Origin: Candidatus Melainabacteria bacterium
GTDB lineage: Bacteria; Cyanobacteriota; Vampirovibrionia; Obscuribacterales; Obscuribacteraceae
DNA length: 14,913 nucleotides
Reading direction: 5' to 3'
NCBI GenBank assembly: GCA_003151275.1
Contig: PLXC01000001.1
Span: 1 to 14,913 of the forward strand
Shown: piece after piece, positions 1 to 5,401 of the stretch
Layout of the letters: each line of letters opens with the position of its first letter
Numbering within the stretch: position 1 is the first letter of the stretch
Notes under the pieces: model-generated
The model's database searches: none
The model's input: only the letters and a program-made list of their open reading frames with translations
Told to the model about the DNA's origin: nothing
Program-made: the position numbers and the translations under genes

Positions 1-343
1 GCAGGCCAAGGGCTCGCTCTTCTCGGCACTGCAGGAGGCGTACCCCAACGTCGACCTGGCGATTTACGACAAGAGCGTCACTTTCGTGCAGGGTCAGCGT
101 CAGGACTACGCCCTGCTCCAGAAGCAGCTCCAGTCGATGCTCGCCAACTTCGACACCTGGCGCGGCAGCTGGCCCAACTCGATGTTCGCGGGCAGCTTGC
201 CAGACCACTGGCTTACCTGCCAGAACGACGACGGCAAGCAGCTCACCGGTCAGGTCTGTGAGGACTACCTGAACACCATCTCGCAGCCGAACGGCTCGAA
301 CAATGGCGGCGGGCAGAACGCGGTTCCCATCCCGGGCGCGTAG
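1..343 (+). CDS. 3' end of an unrecognised plus-strand gene (partial)
   Basis: The reading frame is open from base 2 and ends with TAG at 341-343, giving the last 113 residues; the start lies outside the window. The GTG at 86 is only an internal valine, because the frame continues upstream of it. The visible part has a helical stretch (about residues 8-52, with Tyr/Asp/Gln-rich segments around IYDKSV and VQGQRQDYALL), then a Trp-rich part with two cysteines (LTCQ and QVCED). It ends in a low-complexity Asn/Gly/Pro-rich tail. The helical part reminds me weakly of LemA-related proteins of small-genome bacteria, but this is a memory-level resemblance and not a call. Codons are markedly richer in G and C at third positions than the A/T-richer genes at 1-4 kb. 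An intrinsic terminator follows at 386-413. Confidence 0.75.
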   Translation, partial: QAKGSLFSALQEAYPNVDLAIYDKSVTFVQGQRQDYALLQKQLQSMLANFDTWRGSWPNSMFAGSLPDHWLTCQNDDGKQLTGQVCEDYLNTISQPNGSNNGGGQNAVPIPGA

Positions 344-385
344 GCTCGCTGTCGTTGCTGCATTGATTTGCTAGATTTCGCGAGG

Positions 386-413
386 GCGACCTGGCGCATG
401 CCAGGTCGCTTTT
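386..413 (+). terminator. Intrinsic terminator of the partial plus-strand gene
   Basis: A perfect 10-bp GC-rich stem (GCGACCTGGC, 386-395) pairs with 400-409 around the loop GCAT and is followed directly by TTTT (410-413). It lies 42 bases after the stop codon of the left-edge gene, the textbook arrangement for Rho-independent termination. Confidence 0.88.
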
Positions 414-541
414 GCGGAACTAGTTTGATTATTTTGGGGTTTTAGATACTGTATTCCATAGTTGACACGCGTTGTCTTATCCTGAAACAATCTACACGTG
501 GGATTGTCAGCCTTTTACTGTATGAATGAATAGAACTCGAG

Positions 542-579
542 AGCAAAAAAGAGCCGCGACGAGGCGTTTCTTTTTTGCT
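542..579. terminator. Bidirectional terminator-like inverted repeat
   Basis: AGCAAAAAAGA (542-552) is perfectly repeated in inverse orientation at 569-579 around a 16-base GC-rich centre. The T-run in the right arm and the complementary run in the left arm would give a U-rich 3' end in either direction. The stem is A/T-rich, so termination is plausible but less certain than at 386-413. It may insulate the left-edge plus-strand gene from whatever lies around 613-870. Confidence 0.45.
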
Positions 580-612
580 TGAAGCAGTGAAGCTGAGTCT
601 ATAGCTCGCTTG

Positions 613-870
613 TTACGGAGCGCACTTCAGCGAGTCAATTGCATGCAGTATGGGTGCCGTGTAAATCTGCCAGAGGAGGAAAGCACCGCAGGCGATGGCT
701 GCGCTTGAGAGCAAGTGATTCAAAAGCGTGTGTTCCTTAGATGACTTGCCCGGTTCGATTCTGCTGCAGAAGGAGTGGTCGAGACCAACGCCTTGAGCAC
801 CATAGCGATTGCGCACTGCTTTCATGATTTGCATGGCGCAATAAGCGTTCACAGGCGCTGCAGCGGTCAA
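613..870 (-). CDS. Possible small single-TM protein (doubtful)
   Basis: A minus-strand frame could encode up to 85 residues from TTG at 870, or shorter forms from ATG at 834 or 825. Its only recognisable feature is one hydrophobic stretch near the C-terminus (LLSSAAIACGAFLLWQIY, about residues 53-70), preceded by a Lys/Glu-containing segment, as in a small membrane protein. None of the candidate starts has a Shine-Dalgarno sequence, overlapping frames of similar length exist on both strands, and I recognise no family. It is listed because it is the best coding candidate in this gap; chance is a serious alternative. Confidence 0.25.
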   Translation of the reverse strand: MTAAAPVNAYCAMQIMKAVRNRYGAQGVGLDHSFCSRIEPGKSSKEHTLLNHLLSSAAIACGAFLLWQIYTAPILHAIDSLKCAP

Positions 871-937
871 GCGGTGGCTTATTTACAATTTCGAATGGCA
901 CATCTTCGACAAAGTAAACTAGCGCGGCTTGCGCTGG

Positions 938-964
938 TTGCAAAGCGTGCAGGCGCGGTATATC
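938..964 (+). promoter_or_regulatory. Weak candidate promoter for the exported-protein gene
   Basis: TTGCAA (938-943) and TATATC (959-964) resemble sigma-70 -35 and -10 elements, but the spacer is only 15 bases. They lie about 70 bases ahead of the GTG at 1033. This is the best match I found upstream of that gene and is weak. Confidence 0.2.
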
Positions 965-1032
965 GGAGTAGAATGAAACTCAAGAACCCAAGAACCTAAG
1001 ATTGCCCGTCACCTAGTTATTGGAGTCAGCCC

Positions 1033-1356
1033 GTGAAACATAACGTACCAGCCTATCTAGGCATCGTTCTTATCAACATTGTCTTTTCGAGTGCAGCAAA
1101 CGCATCACAATTCCGCTTACCAGAAGAAATTGGTCGCGTTGAAGGTCCTCGAGATATGAACATCTTCCAGATCGAGCCAACTGTAATCAACGAACGTTAT
1201 TACACAAGTGGACGCTCTGAGCGACATCAGTTCGTGGGCAATGTTTTGCCTGAAGGCGCAGACATTCCAGACAACGATGCGCCGATCTCTGTGGGCGTGC
1301 AGCACAAGCCAGCTTCGACTCCAGCTAAAGTTGAGCCGGTAAAGAAAACGAACTAG
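1033..1356 (+). CDS. Small exported protein of unknown function (107 aa)
   Basis: The GTG start at 1033 is supported by GGAG at 1022-1025, seven bases upstream. The N-terminus is a classic Sec signal peptide: MKHN, a hydrophobic core (AYLGIVLINIVF) and a likely signal peptidase I site after ANA at about residue 24. The mature protein is about 83 residues, hydrophilic, without cysteines or further membrane segments, and ends in a Lys/Pro/Val-rich tail. I recognise no family. The gene appears monocistronic: a hairpin terminator follows 20 bases after the TAG stop, and the next gene is convergent. Signal peptide and ribosome-binding site together make a real gene likely; its role in the envelope or outside the cell is unknown. 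Confidence 0.8.
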   Translation: MKHNVPAYLGIVLINIVFSSAANASQFRLPEEIGRVEGPRDMNIFQIEPTVINERYYTSGRSERHQFVGNVLPEGADIPDNDAPISVGVQHKPASTPAKVEPVKKTN

Positions 1357-1375
1357 TTCGAATCAAACTCACTTA

Positions 1376-1407
1376 AAAACGGACTGGCCCTTGGGCTAGT
1401 CCGTTTT
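1376..1407. terminator. Convergent bidirectional terminator
   Basis: AAAACGGACT (1376-1385) pairs with AGTCCGTTTT (1398-1407). The stem continues through a G-T wobble and GCCC/GGGC to a two-base TT centre. The flanking A-run and T-run provide a U-tract in both directions. It sits between the exported-protein gene (plus, stop at 1356) and the cytidylyltransferase gene (minus, stop at 1432), so it can serve both. Confidence 0.9.
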
Positions 1408-1431
1408 CGCAGGAGCCACGATTTGTGGCTC

Positions 1432-2382
1432 TTAGTGGGCGAAGAAGTAGCGAGTTAAGTGGAAGAATATGGGCGCCGCGAAGCATAGTGAATCGATGCG
1501 ATCCATCATGCCGCCATGTCCAGGAATGAGGGAGCTGTAGTCCTTAACGCCGCGATCGCGTTTGATCGCCGACATGACGATGCCGCCACCAAATCCGGTG
1601 AGGCTGATCACCAATGCCATGAGTGCAGCCTGCCAGGGCTGAAATGGTGTCACCCACCAGAGGCTGGTTCCGAGCGCAACAGCGGAAAGGACCCCGCCGA
1701 CAAAGCCTTCAACTGTTTTATTGGGACTGATGTGTGGCGCAATTTTGTGCTTGCCGAACATCTTTCCGAATACGTATTGCATTACATCGCTTATCTGTAC
1801 GACAAAGACGAGAAAGCAGAGAAGCCGCGCCGTCTGAAATTCGTAACCTGGGATGGTGAGATTGAGAATCGCGGGAGCATAACTTACGAAATAAACGCAA
1901 ATCATCAGACCCCATTGGATTACCGCAGTGCGAGCGAGAAAGTCTTTGCTGTCGCCTGAAAGCGCGCTTCTAATTGGAATCCAAATGAATGCGTAGACAG
2001 GGACGAAGATTGCAAATAAGCCGTACCAGTGAATCGCGATCAACAGATAATTTATAGGCAAGACAACAAAGAAGACCCACGCGAGTGAGCGATGATCAGC
2101 TTCTCGGGTCGGTGCCAGCCAGACGAATTCCCTCAATGCTGCAAATGATACGAGTGCGAAGAGCAAAAGCGAGGTTGTACCACCAGTCGCCAGAGCAATC
2201 GAAAATATACCGATCATCACCCACCATGCCTTGATCCTCGCGTTCAAGTTGGCGATCAGTCCAAGGACTTTTTCGGATTTTGCGTTTTTGTTGATTATCC
2301 AAGTGACAAAAGTCGACAAACTGAGCACACCGAATATGACAGCGAGCATAAATAACAACTGCGGATCCTTTGTCATGTCCAT
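1432..2382 (-). CDS. Phosphatidate cytidylyltransferase (CdsA/YnbB-like)
   Basis: This 316-residue integral membrane enzyme is expected to convert phosphatidate and CTP to CDP-diacylglycerol. It has about eight hydrophobic segments. The C-terminus carries the complete family signature at residues 271-297: S-x-x-K-R (K274, R275), K280-D281, then PGHGG (287-291) and D294-R-I-D297. The conserved SPNKTVEG block is at 219-226. The frame stays open 34 codons upstream, but I place the start at ATG 2382: it overlaps the acyltransferase stop as TAATG and has AGAGGTG about nine bases upstream. The second ATG at 2376 is possible. It is last in a three-gene lipid operon with a CDP-alcohol phosphatidyltransferase, the combination seen in ynbAB-type clusters, so it may be a dedicated paralogue and not the housekeeping cdsA. 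Confidence 0.93.
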   Translation of the reverse strand: MDMTKDPQLLFMLAVIFGVLSLSTFVTWIINKNAKSEKVLGLIANLNARIKAWWVMIGIFSIALATGGTTSLLLFALVSFAALREFVWLAPTREADHRSLAWVFFVVLPINYLLIAIHWYGLFAIFVPVYAFIWIPIRSALSGDSKDFLARTAVIQWGLMICVYFVSYAPAILNLTIPGYEFQTARLLCFLVFVVQISDVMQYVFGKMFGKHKIAPHISPNKTVEGFVGGVLSAVALGTSLWWVTPFQPWQAALMALVISLTGFGGGIVMSAIKRDRGVKDYSSLIPGHGGMMDRIDSLCFAAPIFFHLTRYFFAH

Positions 2383-2978
2383 TAGCTTGCACACCTCTGT
2401 ACGGCTTGTTTTGCGCGCAGCAGAAACTCTTCTCTGCGTTCGTTCGGAAGCAATCGGATCGGCTCGCCGAAAGTGATCGAACATAGCATCGGAATCGGAA
2501 TGAACTCACCCTTAGGCAAAATCCTATTTGCATTTTCGATGTAAGTGGGTACCAGCTCGATGTCTGGTCTCTTTTTGCTGAGGTGGTAGAGCCCACATTT
2601 GAACTCTTGCAATTCTGCTTGACTGTTGCGGCCGCCTTCGGGAAAGATGATCAGCGAACTGCCCTGATCCAGCGCAGTGAGGAGCTGTTTTATTGGATTA
2701 TTTGATTTGGTTAGTTTGCATCTTTCAATCGGAATTACGTGTACGACTTCCTGTGAAAACCAATTTCGCATTGGAGTAGCTGCCCAATAGTCCGCAGCTC
2801 CAGCCGGTCGAACTAACTCTCGGATTTGCCTAGGCAGCACCGAGAGTAATACCAGGCAATCGAAATGGCTGGTGTGATTGGCGAAGTATATGCGTTGAAC
2901 TTGTTTGGGTTCAGTGCCTAACCATCTCACTTGTACACCGGTAAAGAATCTGACGAAACCGCAAATTGCGTTTAACAT
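2382..2978 (-). CDS. PlsC-like lysophospholipid acyltransferase (198 aa)
   Basis: A glycerolipid acyltransferase of the PlsC/LPLAT superfamily, expected to transfer a fatty acyl chain to a lysophospholipid such as 1-acyl-glycerol-3-phosphate at the inner face of the membrane. The catalytic HX4D motif is intact as NHTSHFD (H35, D40) and the substrate-phosphate motif is FPEGGR (112-117). Length is slightly short for the family. The ATG at 2978 overlaps the upstream stop as TGATG and has GGAG eight bases ahead; an open frame further upstream lies inside the neighbouring gene and is not used. The stop overlaps the cdsA-like start as TAATG. The position between a phosphatidyltransferase and a CDP-diacylglycerol synthase suggests it makes the phosphatidate feeding the latter. 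The exact acyl acceptor cannot be read from sequence. Confidence 0.92.
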   Translation of the reverse strand: MLNAICGFVRFFTGVQVRWLGTEPKQVQRIYFANHTSHFDCLVLLSVLPRQIRELVRPAGAADYWAATPMRNWFSQEVVHVIPIERCKLTKSNNPIKQLLTALDQGSSLIIFPEGGRNSQAELQEFKCGLYHLSKKRPDIELVPTYIENANRILPKGEFIPIPMLCSITFGEPIRLLPNERREEFLLRAKQAVQRCAS

Positions 2979-3631
2979 CACTTTTTCTCCATTTCGGATT
3001 TCAGGTGCGAGGTCCTTCTTATGGCTGTATAAGCGGTTCCTGCGCAAATTATTAGCAATGTGGCTAACAGCACTGACTTGTTTCCGAGCCATGCGTATTG
3101 CAGCGCAGCCGCTAAGGATCCGACTGTCAGGGCAAACATTCTATGTGGCTTGGCCATCGGACCTTGAAAATCCTGTGCAGTCATATAGCGAGCACCGAAA
3201 GCGCGTACGTATGCAGTTATAAGGGAGAGGCAGGCAGCAAGCCAGCCTAGAGTGATCGACAGCTCGCCACACGAGGCTGCGTAGCCTGCTCCTACAAGCA
3301 GAACCGTGTCTGAAATTCGATCCGGAATTTCGTTGTAGAGCTCACCGCTCTTTGTCGCTTTGCCGTATTCAACAGCCATGAGCCCATCCAGCATGTTGCA
3401 CAATAATCTGAGTTGAATGAAAAAGGCGGCCAGAACCAGTTCCGACAATGTGCCTAGGTACGACGTTTGCGCCCTGGTAGCTACTAGTGAAGCCGCCCCG
3501 ACGACCGCGAACACCGTGCTCATGATCGACACCTGGTTGGGGGTGATGCCTGCCTCGACGAGCCATGAAGCCGCTGCTACGCTCCAATTTGCGCTGCGCA
3601 GTTTAATAGGACGTCGTTGTAATTCGTACAT
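2978..3631 (-). CDS. CDP-alcohol phosphatidyltransferase, YnbA-like (217 aa)
   Basis: An integral membrane enzyme of the CDP-alcohol phosphatidyltransferase family, which joins a CDP-activated lipid to an alcohol. The signature can be aligned exactly: the canonical D-x2-DG-x2-AR-x8-G-x3-D-x3-D is here N79-x2-D82-G83-x2-A86-V87-x8-G96-x3-N100-x3-D104. The first and third aspartates are asparagine and the arginine is valine. As I remember it, E. coli YnbA also has Asn at the first and third positions, so this is probably a distinct subfamily and not a broken enzyme. About five or six membrane segments are predicted by eye. The ATG at 3631 has AGGTG five bases upstream. It is the first gene of the coupled lipid operon, with TGATG overlap to the acyltransferase. 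The alcohol acceptor is unknown. Confidence 0.88.
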   Translation of the reverse strand: MYELQRRPIKLRSANWSVAAASWLVEAGITPNQVSIMSTVFAVVGAASLVATRAQTSYLGTLSELVLAAFFIQLRLLCNMLDGLMAVEYGKATKSGELYNEIPDRISDTVLLVGAGYAASCGELSITLGWLAACLSLITAYVRAFGARYMTAQDFQGPMAKPHRMFALTVGSLAAALQYAWLGNKSVLLATLLIICAGTAYTAIRRTSHLKSEMEKK

Positions 3632-3659
3632 TTTGCACCTTTTGCTTAGCCATACTCAG

Positions 3660-3665
3660 ATCATA
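3660..3665 (-). promoter_or_regulatory. Candidate -10 element for the lipid operon
   Basis: On the minus strand TATGAT stands 28 bases before the ATG at 3631, leaving a short 5' leader that contains the ribosome-binding site. No good -35 hexamer is found 16-18 bases upstream, so the call is tentative. Confidence 0.25.
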
Positions 3666-3742
3666 GGGACTGAGGCTATGGCGCCTGGCCGTCGCCGATC
3701 ACTTTAAGAAGTGTTTGATACTACTCCATGTCGTTTAAAGCT

Positions 3743-3772
3743 GAGAAAAAAAGAAAAAAGAAAAGAGGAAGG
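3743..3772. repeat. 30-base purine tract (polypyrimidine on minus strand)
   Basis: An uninterrupted run of A and G on the plus strand lies in the 261-base gap between the lipid operon and the long minus-strand block. On the minus strand it reads as a T-rich pyrimidine tract about 19 bases after the hairpin at 3792-3819, so it may contribute to transcription termination at the end of the long block. Confidence 0.6.
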
Positions 3773-3791
3773 TGATGTTGGGTTAGCTGGT

Positions 3792-3819
3792 GCGTGCCAC
3801 GTATGTAAACGTGGCACGC
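3792..3819 (-). terminator. Hairpin after the last gene of the long block (probable terminator)
   Basis: GCGTGCCACG (3792-3801) pairs perfectly with 3810-3819 around an eight-base loop. It lies 73 bases beyond the stop of the 98-aa gene at 3893. No U-run follows immediately on the minus strand, but a T-rich pyrimidine tract begins about 19 bases later. It marks the likely end of the long minus-strand transcription unit. Confidence 0.55.
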
Positions 3820-3892
3820 CGCCAGTGTGTTCAGAAGGACAGCTTAGATGGTGAACTTCGCTGCTTGAGGTTGCTAACCTTGTCGTAGGCGG

Positions 3893-4189
3893 TTAGCTTT
3901 CGTGCGAGGACTTGGGACCGAAGAGGTGGTAAGTTTCGTCGCCGCGCACGAAGCTGGCCAGATGTGAGTTGCGCTCAGGGCAGCGCACCGACTGATCTCC
4001 GGTGTAGAGGAAGAAGGATTGGTTGGCTTCGCCGCCGCCCTCGCGTTCGAGGAAGGTGATCGAGGCAACCGCACCACAGACGGTGACGGAGAGGAATTGA
4101 AATTCGAGTGTGCTCAATTTGGCACGAAACTCGATGGAATTCCGGTTTTCGTCGATCGGAATTTCGATGGTTCGAAGTGTTCTGTTCAT
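3893..4189 (-). CDS. 98-aa soluble protein, possibly DUF7352-like
   Basis: The ATG at 4189 is the first in frame: a TAA lies five codons upstream. No Shine-Dalgarno sequence precedes it; the leader is A/C-rich further up, as for its neighbours. The protein has no signal peptide or membrane segment. The pattern of short beta strands (RTIEIPID near the N-terminus, SFFLYTGD at 58-65, DETYHLFG at 84-91) resembles the small phage-associated DUF7352 family, whose members begin with a similar R-x-E-[IL]-P-I-D strand and end in a TG...HLF-type strand. This is recalled resemblance only. Cysteines are at about 38 and 70. It is the last gene of the long minus-strand block, 41 bases after the 108-aa membrane protein, and is followed by a hairpin. 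Confidence 0.72.
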   Translation of the reverse strand: MNRTLRTIEIPIDENRNSIEFRAKLSTLEFQFLSVTVCGAVASITFLEREGGGEANQSFFLYTGDQSVRCPERNSHLASFVRGDETYHLFGPKSSHES

Positions 4190-4230
4190 AAAATAAGCCG
4201 ATTAATTGTTGCCTTGTAGTTGCTGCGGAA

Positions 4231-4557
4231 TTACAGTGCTCCGCGGAAGTAAATCCAGGTGCTCAGCGTACCGATCACCGCTCCTGCAGCGGCGAAAATG
4301 CCTCCGCAGAAAAGAGCGACAATGATCACACAAGCGCTCGCGATCACGAGACCTTTCTTGGGCGAGACCTTCGAGGTGGTGCCAATCGGTCCAAATCCCG
4401 CCAGTCCGCAAATGAAGACAGCGAGCCACGTTGCCACGAATGAGTCGGCCCCCCAGGTGATGATTTGCTTCGTCGGACCGCCGATCACTTTGCCGATGAA
4501 GAGGATGGCGAGGAATGTGATGACGATGAGAGCGATGTTGAAGTAGAGTTTTTTCAT
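4231..4557 (-). CDS. 108-aa membrane protein of unknown function
   Basis: Three hydrophobic stretches are visible: about 5-23, 37-56 and 69-100, the last long enough for a hairpin of two short helices and rich in Gly/Ala (CGGIFAAAGAVIG). A positively charged loop (SKVSPKK) separates the second and third. The frame is open to 4749, but the upstream part codes for an unlikely Ser/Asn/Cys-rich peptide that coincides with 8-base tandem repeats, so the ATG at 4557 (MKKLYF) is chosen. It has no Shine-Dalgarno sequence: the leader is CAA-rich (around 4617-4640) and ends TAACAACTCCT before ATG. I recognise no family. It sits between the hydrolase gene and the 98-aa gene. Confidence 0.78.
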   Translation of the reverse strand: MKKLYFNIALIVITFLAILFIGKVIGGPTKQIITWGADSFVATWLAVFICGLAGFGPIGTTSKVSPKKGLVIASACVIIVALFCGGIFAAAGAVIGTLSTWIYFRGAL

Positions 4558-4584
4558 AGGAGTTGTTAGGTAAGTTGACGGAGC

Positions 4585-4602
4585 GCCGGTTTCAAAACCG
4601 GC
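4585..4602 (-). other. Short hairpin in the leader of the 108-aa gene
   Basis: GCCGGTTT (4585-4592) and AAACCGGC (4595-4602) form a compact hairpin, seven pairs with a tetraloop if the innermost pair opens. It lies about 28 bases upstream of the ATG at 4557, within the CAA-rich leader. No U-tract follows, so it is more likely a leader structure than a terminator. Confidence 0.45.
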
Positions 4603-4677
4603 AGCACATGAGAATGTTGTGTTGTTGTTGATGTTGGAGGCCGAAAAGGCGACCGAGTTGTTTGCACTGCAAATTGA

Positions 4678-4709
4678 GAACGCACAAATGCACGAATGCA
4701 CTGATGCAC
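4678..4709. repeat. Four tandem 8-base repeats (GTGCATNN on the minus strand)
   Basis: On the minus strand the units read GTGCATCA, GTGCATTC, GTGCATTT and GTGCGTTC; the last differs by one base in the core. The exact 8-base period is visible on the plus strand as ATGCAC at 4688, 4696 and 4704, plus CGCAC at 4681. They lie between the 4721-4756 hairpin and the 108-aa gene. Confidence 0.7.
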
Positions 4710-4720
4710 TCTCGTCAGAA

Positions 4721-4756
4721 TTCAGGTATAAAACGCCGCAGCGTTCCATACCTGAA
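4721..4756 (-). other. Long hairpin, 16-pair stem, between hydrolase and 108-aa genes
   Basis: TTCAGGTATAAAACGC (4721-4736) faces GCGTTCCATACCTGAA (4741-4756) around a four-base loop. On the plus strand two positions are A-C mismatches. In RNA from the minus strand the same positions are G-U wobbles, so the full 16-pair stem can form only in the minus-strand transcript. It starts 61 bases downstream of the hydrolase stop. No U-run follows, so its role (processing, stability, attenuation) is open. Confidence 0.6.
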
Positions 4757-4775
4757 CCCTGTCACCAGCCTCGAA

Positions 4776-4793
4776 TCAGCGCGGGCGCGCTGA
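4776..4793 (-). other. GC-rich hairpin just after the hydrolase stop
   Basis: TCAGCGCG (4776-4783) and CGCGCTGA (4786-4793) form a perfect inverted repeat with a two-base centre. It begins 24 bases downstream of the hydrolase stop on the minus strand. No U-tract follows, so it could protect the 3' end of the message or cause pausing. Confidence 0.45.
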
Positions 4794-4816
4794 CCAAGGC
4801 AGGTGCAGTGTTGGGT

Positions 4817-5305
4817 TCAGTTGGGGCAGGTGCTGCGGAGCACCACGTTTTCGTTGGGAAGAAAGAATTCGTCCCAACCCCGGCCAGTGTCGCAGTTACA
4901 AGCGTCTTTGACTACTTCGATGGCGCTGTCCGGCATCAGCCGTGCCATGCCATTTACAGTTTCCTTGACGCAAGCATGAGTGTTTACGCCACAGACTACG
5001 AAGCGACTTCCGGGCAGCTCATGCTCAACGCAGGCTTCCCAGAGTTCCTCAGAGCCATCTTCTGTGAATTTGAATTCGACGATGCAGCGATCGTAGTTGC
5101 GCAGCATGTTCATGATGCGCTCGTCGGTGGGTCCGTGAGCGTAGAACTCAATCACGATTACGGGACAGTGTCGTGCGATCGCGTAAGCAATCAAACGAAG
5201 AACTCCCGCAATGGTGGCACTGTTTTGACTGCTTTTGAAGCGAGCTTGCATGTCGATGATGACAAGGACGGCAATGTCCCCATCTCGGATAGTTCTCGTT
5301 TTCAT
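4817..5305 (-). CDS. Isochorismatase-like cysteine hydrolase (162 aa)
   Basis: A member of the isochorismatase-like fold family (isochorismatases, nicotinamidases, N-carbamoyl amidases). The catalytic triad can be assigned: Asp18 in VIIDMQ, Lys79 in EFKF, and nucleophile Cys112 in GVNTHACVKET, with the family's small-residue/Thr context around the cysteine. The core fold is complete at about 162 residues, near the lower end for the family. The frame is open to a GTG at 5380, but that extension would code through a perfect 13-bp hairpin, so the ATG at 5305 (MKTRTIRD) is chosen. It has no Shine-Dalgarno sequence; its leader is AACC-rich. Substrate cannot be deduced: no pathway partner lies nearby, only small membrane proteins and the CTP pair. 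Confidence 0.87.
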   Translation of the reverse strand: MKTRTIRDGDIAVLVIIDMQARFKSSQNSATIAGVLRLIAYAIARHCPVIVIEFYAHGPTDERIMNMLRNYDRCIVEFKFTEDGSEELWEACVEHELPGSRFVVCGVNTHACVKETVNGMARLMPDSAIEVVKDACNCDTGRGWDEFFLPNENVVLRSTCPN

Positions 5306-5346
5306 CTGTTTGGTTTGGATATGGGTTTTGGGTTGGACGCTTCTGC

Positions 5347-5379
5347 TGGTTGCGGCAAGAGTAGAACTTGCCGCAACCA
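5347..5379 (-). terminator. Perfect 13-bp hairpin without U-tract
   Basis: TGGTTGCGGCAAG (5347-5359) pairs perfectly with 5367-5379 around a seven-base loop. It lies 22 bases downstream of the stop of the 61-aa gene and upstream of the hydrolase leader. With no U-run on either side, it may be a Rho-assisted or U-less terminator, a processing site or a stabilising 3' structure. Confidence 0.45.
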
Positions 5380-5401
5380 CTAACGTTATGGCTTCGTCGT
5401 G

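Larger units (their letters stand above)
414..1032. other. About 620-base stretch without a convincing gene
   Basis: Between the first terminator and the exported-protein gene at 1033 I see no strong coding region. It holds an 11-bp perfect inverted repeat (542-579) and a weak minus-strand reading frame (613-870), both listed separately. A TTGACA at 462-467 has no acceptable -10 at 17 bases. Short reading frames on both strands at 737-999 overlap each other and carry neither ribosome-binding sites nor recognisable features. Confidence 0.6.

Noticed and set aside
462..490. TTGACA as a promoter -35
   Set aside because: At the 17-base spacing the -10 position reads AAACAA, and no gene start follows at a suitable distance.
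737..999. Short open frames on both strands in the gap
   Set aside because: They overlap one another, lack ribosome-binding sites, and show neither signal peptide, membrane segment nor recognisable motif.
2096..2596. 166-codon minus-strand frame
   Set aside because: It overlaps the CdsA-like and PlsC-like genes in another frame. Both of those have full family motifs and coupled starts.
3792..5379. Intergenic hairpins as CRISPR or mobile-element ends
   Set aside because: Their stems share no common repeat sequence, there are no regularly spaced spacers, and no transposase or target-site duplication is seen.
4619..5383. 254-codon plus-strand open frame
   Set aside because: It lies antisense to the isochorismatase-like gene, whose catalytic Asp, Lys and Cys motifs are clear on the minus strand. 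The plus-strand product has no recognisable domain and crosses the hairpins and repeats.
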